Assembly: GCA_947089135.1 (NCBI GenBank)
Contig: CAMUJF010000001.1
Location: forward strand, 124,001-188,000
Direction of reading: 5' to 3'
From: an uncultured Clostridia bacterium
GTDB lineage: Bacteria > Bacillota > Clostridia > Oscillospirales > Ruminococcaceae
DNA length: 64,000 nucleotides
Shown here: one piece after another, positions 62,278 through 64,000 of the stretch
How positions within the stretch are numbered: the first letter of the stretch is position 1
Layout of the letters: the number at the start of each line of letters is the position of its first letter
Program-made: the position numbers and the translations under genes
Notes under the pieces: generated by a model
What the model was told of the DNA's origin: nothing
What the model saw: the letters and a program-made list of their open reading frames with translations, nothing else
Databases searched by the model: none

Positions 62278-62357
62278 AATTTGCAAAAGTGTATAGAAAT
62301 ACGCGGCGTTATATGGTATAATGCTTATATGTAATTGTATGCAAAGGAGAGAAACCA

Positions 62358-62918
62358 ATGCCGAACAGGGAGAGCACGCTTTCCATGAAAAAACAGTTTT
62401 CCGAAGCCTTGAAAAAAAGACTTGCCTGTATGTCCTTTGATAAAATTACCGTTACCGAACTTTCGGAGGACTGCGGCGTGAACCGTCAGACCTTTTACTA
62501 CCATTTCGAGGACATATTCGACCTCGCCAACTGGTGCTTCCGAAACGAAGCGGAAACCGTTCTCGGCTTTGACGAGGAGCCATTTGACTGGAAAAAAAGC
62601 GTACGTTCGCTGATAAGCTACATAGACAAAAATAACGATATGTGCACGTCCCTGCTTAATTCCATGGGACACCGCGCTCTGAAAAGGACGTTTTCCGACA
62701 GCGCTGAAAGGCTTATCAGAAAGGTAATAGACGTATACGCTCCCGCCGATAAAAAAGCAGTCCCCGACGAGCTGCGGGAATTCAACATAATGTTTTATTC
62801 CATGGCGGTAAGCGGACTCCTTGAAAAATATATTCTGAAAGAACTGAACATATCCTCCGAAAAGCTGATATACTACATCGAGGGTATCATAACGAAGAAC
62901 GCGGAAGCCGCGGTGTAA
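62358..62918 (+). CDS. TetR/AcrR-family regulator
   Basis: 186 residues. N-terminal HTH (MSFDKITVTELSEDCGVNRQTFYYHFEDIFDLANWCF) of the TetR type, with a helical ligand domain (TetR_C_7/DhaS-like). GGAGAG lies before the ATG at 62358. It is divergent from the MMPL-GLUG operon with a palindromic operator between, so it very likely represses that operon and itself. The inducer is unknown. Confidence 0.92.
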   Translation: MPNRESTLSMKKQFSEALKKRLACMSFDKITVTELSEDCGVNRQTFYYHFEDIFDLANWCFRNEAETVLGFDEEPFDWKKSVRSLISYIDKNNDMCTSLLNSMGHRALKRTFSDSAERLIRKVIDVYAPADKKAVPDELREFNIMFYSMAVSGLLEKYILKELNISSEKLIYYIEGIITKNAEAAV

Positions 62919-62938
62919 ATATTAACGGTAAATACAAT

Positions 62939-62980
62939 CGGCAGTCCGGGTATCTCCTTGCTCCCGGACTGCCGCATTTT
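62939..62980. terminator. bidirectional intrinsic terminator
   Basis: cggcagtccggg (62939-62950) / cccggactgccg (62963-62974), then CATTTTT. It lies between convergent tetR and spoVAE. Confidence 0.9.
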
Positions 62981-62987
62981 TGATTTT

Positions 62988-63347
62988 TTATTTTTCCTTG
63001 GGTTTGAAAATAAACGCCGCAAGAAGCCCGAACAAAATAGCCGCGGTTATTCCTCCCGCCGCGCCCGTAAGACCTCCCGTCAGCACGCCGATAAAGCCCC
63101 GCTCGTCAACCGCCTGCTTTACGCCCTCCACAAGAATGTTACCGAAGCCCGTGAGCGGAACAGCCGCTCCCGCGCCCGCGAAATCGACAAGAGGCTTGTA
63201 CCAGCCCAGCGCGCCGAGAATAACTCCCGCCACTACGTAGGATACCAGTATCCTTGCGGGAGTAAGCTTTGTGTAGTCGATAAGGGTCTGTCCCACGGCG
63301 CACAGAAGTCCGCCGATAATGAACGCCCAGAGATAATCCATAAACAT
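62988..63347 (-). CDS. spoVAE: stage V sporulation protein AE
   Basis: 119 residues, SpoVAC/SpoVAEB-type membrane protein with four hydrophobic helices (WAFIIGGLLCAVGQTLIDYTKLTPARILVSYVVAGVILGALG and GGLTGAAGGITAAILFGLLAAFIF). Part of the SpoVA channel that moves dipicolinic acid into the forespore and out at germination. ATG 63347 follows AAAGGAG by 8 bases; the much longer reading is rejected. Downstream partner of spoVAD, 20 bases apart. Confidence 0.93.
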   Translation of the reverse strand: MFMDYLWAFIIGGLLCAVGQTLIDYTKLTPARILVSYVVAGVILGALGWYKPLVDFAGAGAAVPLTGFGNILVEGVKQAVDERGFIGVLTGGLTGAAGGITAAILFGLLAAFIFKPKEK

Positions 63348-63367
63348 TGTCTGTTCTCCTTTCCGTA

Positions 63368-64000
63368 TTAATTTCCGCTCATACGGCTTTCCGCCGAAAT
63401 AAAGACCGCGTGGGACACCGAGGGTATGCTTTCTCCCTGCTGTGAAGCGGTTGTGGACATCAGCGCTCCCGTGGCGCAGAAAAGTATGTTTTTCATTTCT
63501 CCCGCTCTTATCTTCGGCAGGAAATATCCGCACAGCACCGATGCCGAACAGCCGCAGCCCGAACCTCCCGCGTGAACGTCCTGAGTTTCGGGATCGAACA
63601 TCATAACGCCGCAGTCGCGGTGGCATTTTGAAATATCTATGCCGTCTCCCCGCAGCAGCTCTACAAGCAGCTTGCTTCCCACCGTACCCAGATCGCCTGT
63701 TATGATCGCGTCAAAATCCGAGGGCTCCATTGCGGTATCCTGCAAAAATGTCTTTATGACGTACGCCGCAGCGGGAGCCATTGCCGCTCCCATATTGTTT
63801 GCGTCGGAAACGCCTAAGTCTACGATCTTGCCGATGGTGACAGCACGTATGAAAGGGGATACAGTCTTGGCGGACACCACAACCGCTCCCGAAGCCGTAC
63901 AGGTCCACTGCGCCGTAGGCGTGCGGACGGCTCCGTATGAAAGGGGAAACCGAAACTGTCTTTCCGCCGTACAGAAATGAGAGGAGGTAACGGCGGCGAC
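63368..64000 (-). CDS. spoVAD: stage V sporulation protein AD (partial, 5' end outside window)
   Basis: The C-terminal 210 residues are present; the gene continues beyond 64000. Thiolase-like fold protein that binds DPA and works with the SpoVA channel. Typical segments are VTSSHFCTAERQFRFPLSYGAVRTPTAQWTC, VDLGVSDANNMGAAMAPAA, VHAGGSGCGCSASVLCGYFLPKI and the ending SHAVFISAESRMSGN. AGGAG-type sites lie before spoVAE, so the two form an operon, probably preceded by spoVAC to the right. Confidence 0.94.
   Translation of the reverse strand, partial: VAAVTSSHFCTAERQFRFPLSYGAVRTPTAQWTCTASGAVVVSAKTVSPFIRAVTIGKIVDLGVSDANNMGAAMAPAAAYVIKTFLQDTAMEPSDFDAIITGDLGTVGSKLLVELLRGDGIDISKCHRDCGVMMFDPETQDVHAGGSGCGCSASVLCGYFLPKIRAGEMKNILFCATGALMSTTASQQGESIPSVSHAVFISAESRMSGN

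Noticed and set aside
1..64000. CRISPR array, prophage, integrase, rRNA or tRNA genes
   Set aside because: No regularly spaced repeats, phage structural genes, recombinase motifs or conserved RNA gene sequences were recognised anywhere in the window.

Overview
The window looks like a chromosomal segment of a low-to-mid GC, Gram-positive, endospore-forming anaerobe of the Clostridia, most likely an Oscillospiraceae/Ruminococcus-type gut or rumen bacterium. The evidence is spore genes (dpaA, dpaB, spoVAD, spoVAE, spoVG), strong AGGAGG-type ribosome binding sites, frequent TTG starts, TTGACA-17-TATAAT promoters, a T-box leader, a GH16 glucanase with a bacterial Ig-like domain, and an L-arabinose operon with a GntR-LacI type regulator. 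This placement is an inference from gene content. No rRNA, tRNA, CRISPR, integrase or transposase was found.

Layout. 1-8.4 kb (mostly minus strand): MsmK-type sugar ABC ATPase, RsuA-type pseudouridine synthase, a small acidic Cys-rich membrane protein, a lipase-fold hydrolase, SbcC, and a G5/3D cell-wall protein. 8.7-13 kb: amidohydrolase, ZapA, U32 peptidase, DUF4321 protein. 13.3-25.2 kb: two membrane proteins, a BtuF-like lipoprotein, greA-lysS, a MshEN/CheX-like protein facing an Hpt protein, then GH16 glucanase-sbcD-FNT channel-membrane protein. 25.2-28.5 kb: a SPFH/NfeD pair, a MITE, and a small island of three XRE regulators divergent from a SLOG-family protein. 28.5-32.5 kb: hisS-unknown-aspS operon behind a His-specifying T-box. 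33.2-41 kb: aspartokinase, then araA-GNAT-araB-araD opposite araR, with a decayed solute-binding-protein gene between araA and araR. 41-46 kb: murC-lexA-CPBP protease-YfbR operon, spoVG, NUDIX hydrolase. 46.4-54.2 kb: YfhO, PH-domain protein, FkbM methyltransferase, lipoprotein, nucleoside phosphorylase, CPBP protease, TfoX-C protein, unknown. 54.4-64 kb: dipicolinate synthase, a giant GLUG/coiled-coil protein cotranscribed with an MMPL transporter opposite a TetR regulator, and spoVAE/spoVAD (cut by the window end).

The most unusual content is non-coding. Three copies (two inverted at 32598-33038, one at 46166-46333) of a module of five successive hairpins keep their loops and linkers while the stems are replaced by different but still complementary sequences. 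Two back-to-back four-way-junction (cloverleaf) folds of triloop hairpins lie between araB and the GNAT gene (37043-37211). Two MITE families occur twice each (14390/39293 and 26694/53458), and a further REP-like hairpin lies at 2865-2958. Among protein systems, the TetR-regulated MMPL transporter with its GLUG/coiled-coil partner and the XRE x3/SLOG island are the best candidates for undescribed functions.
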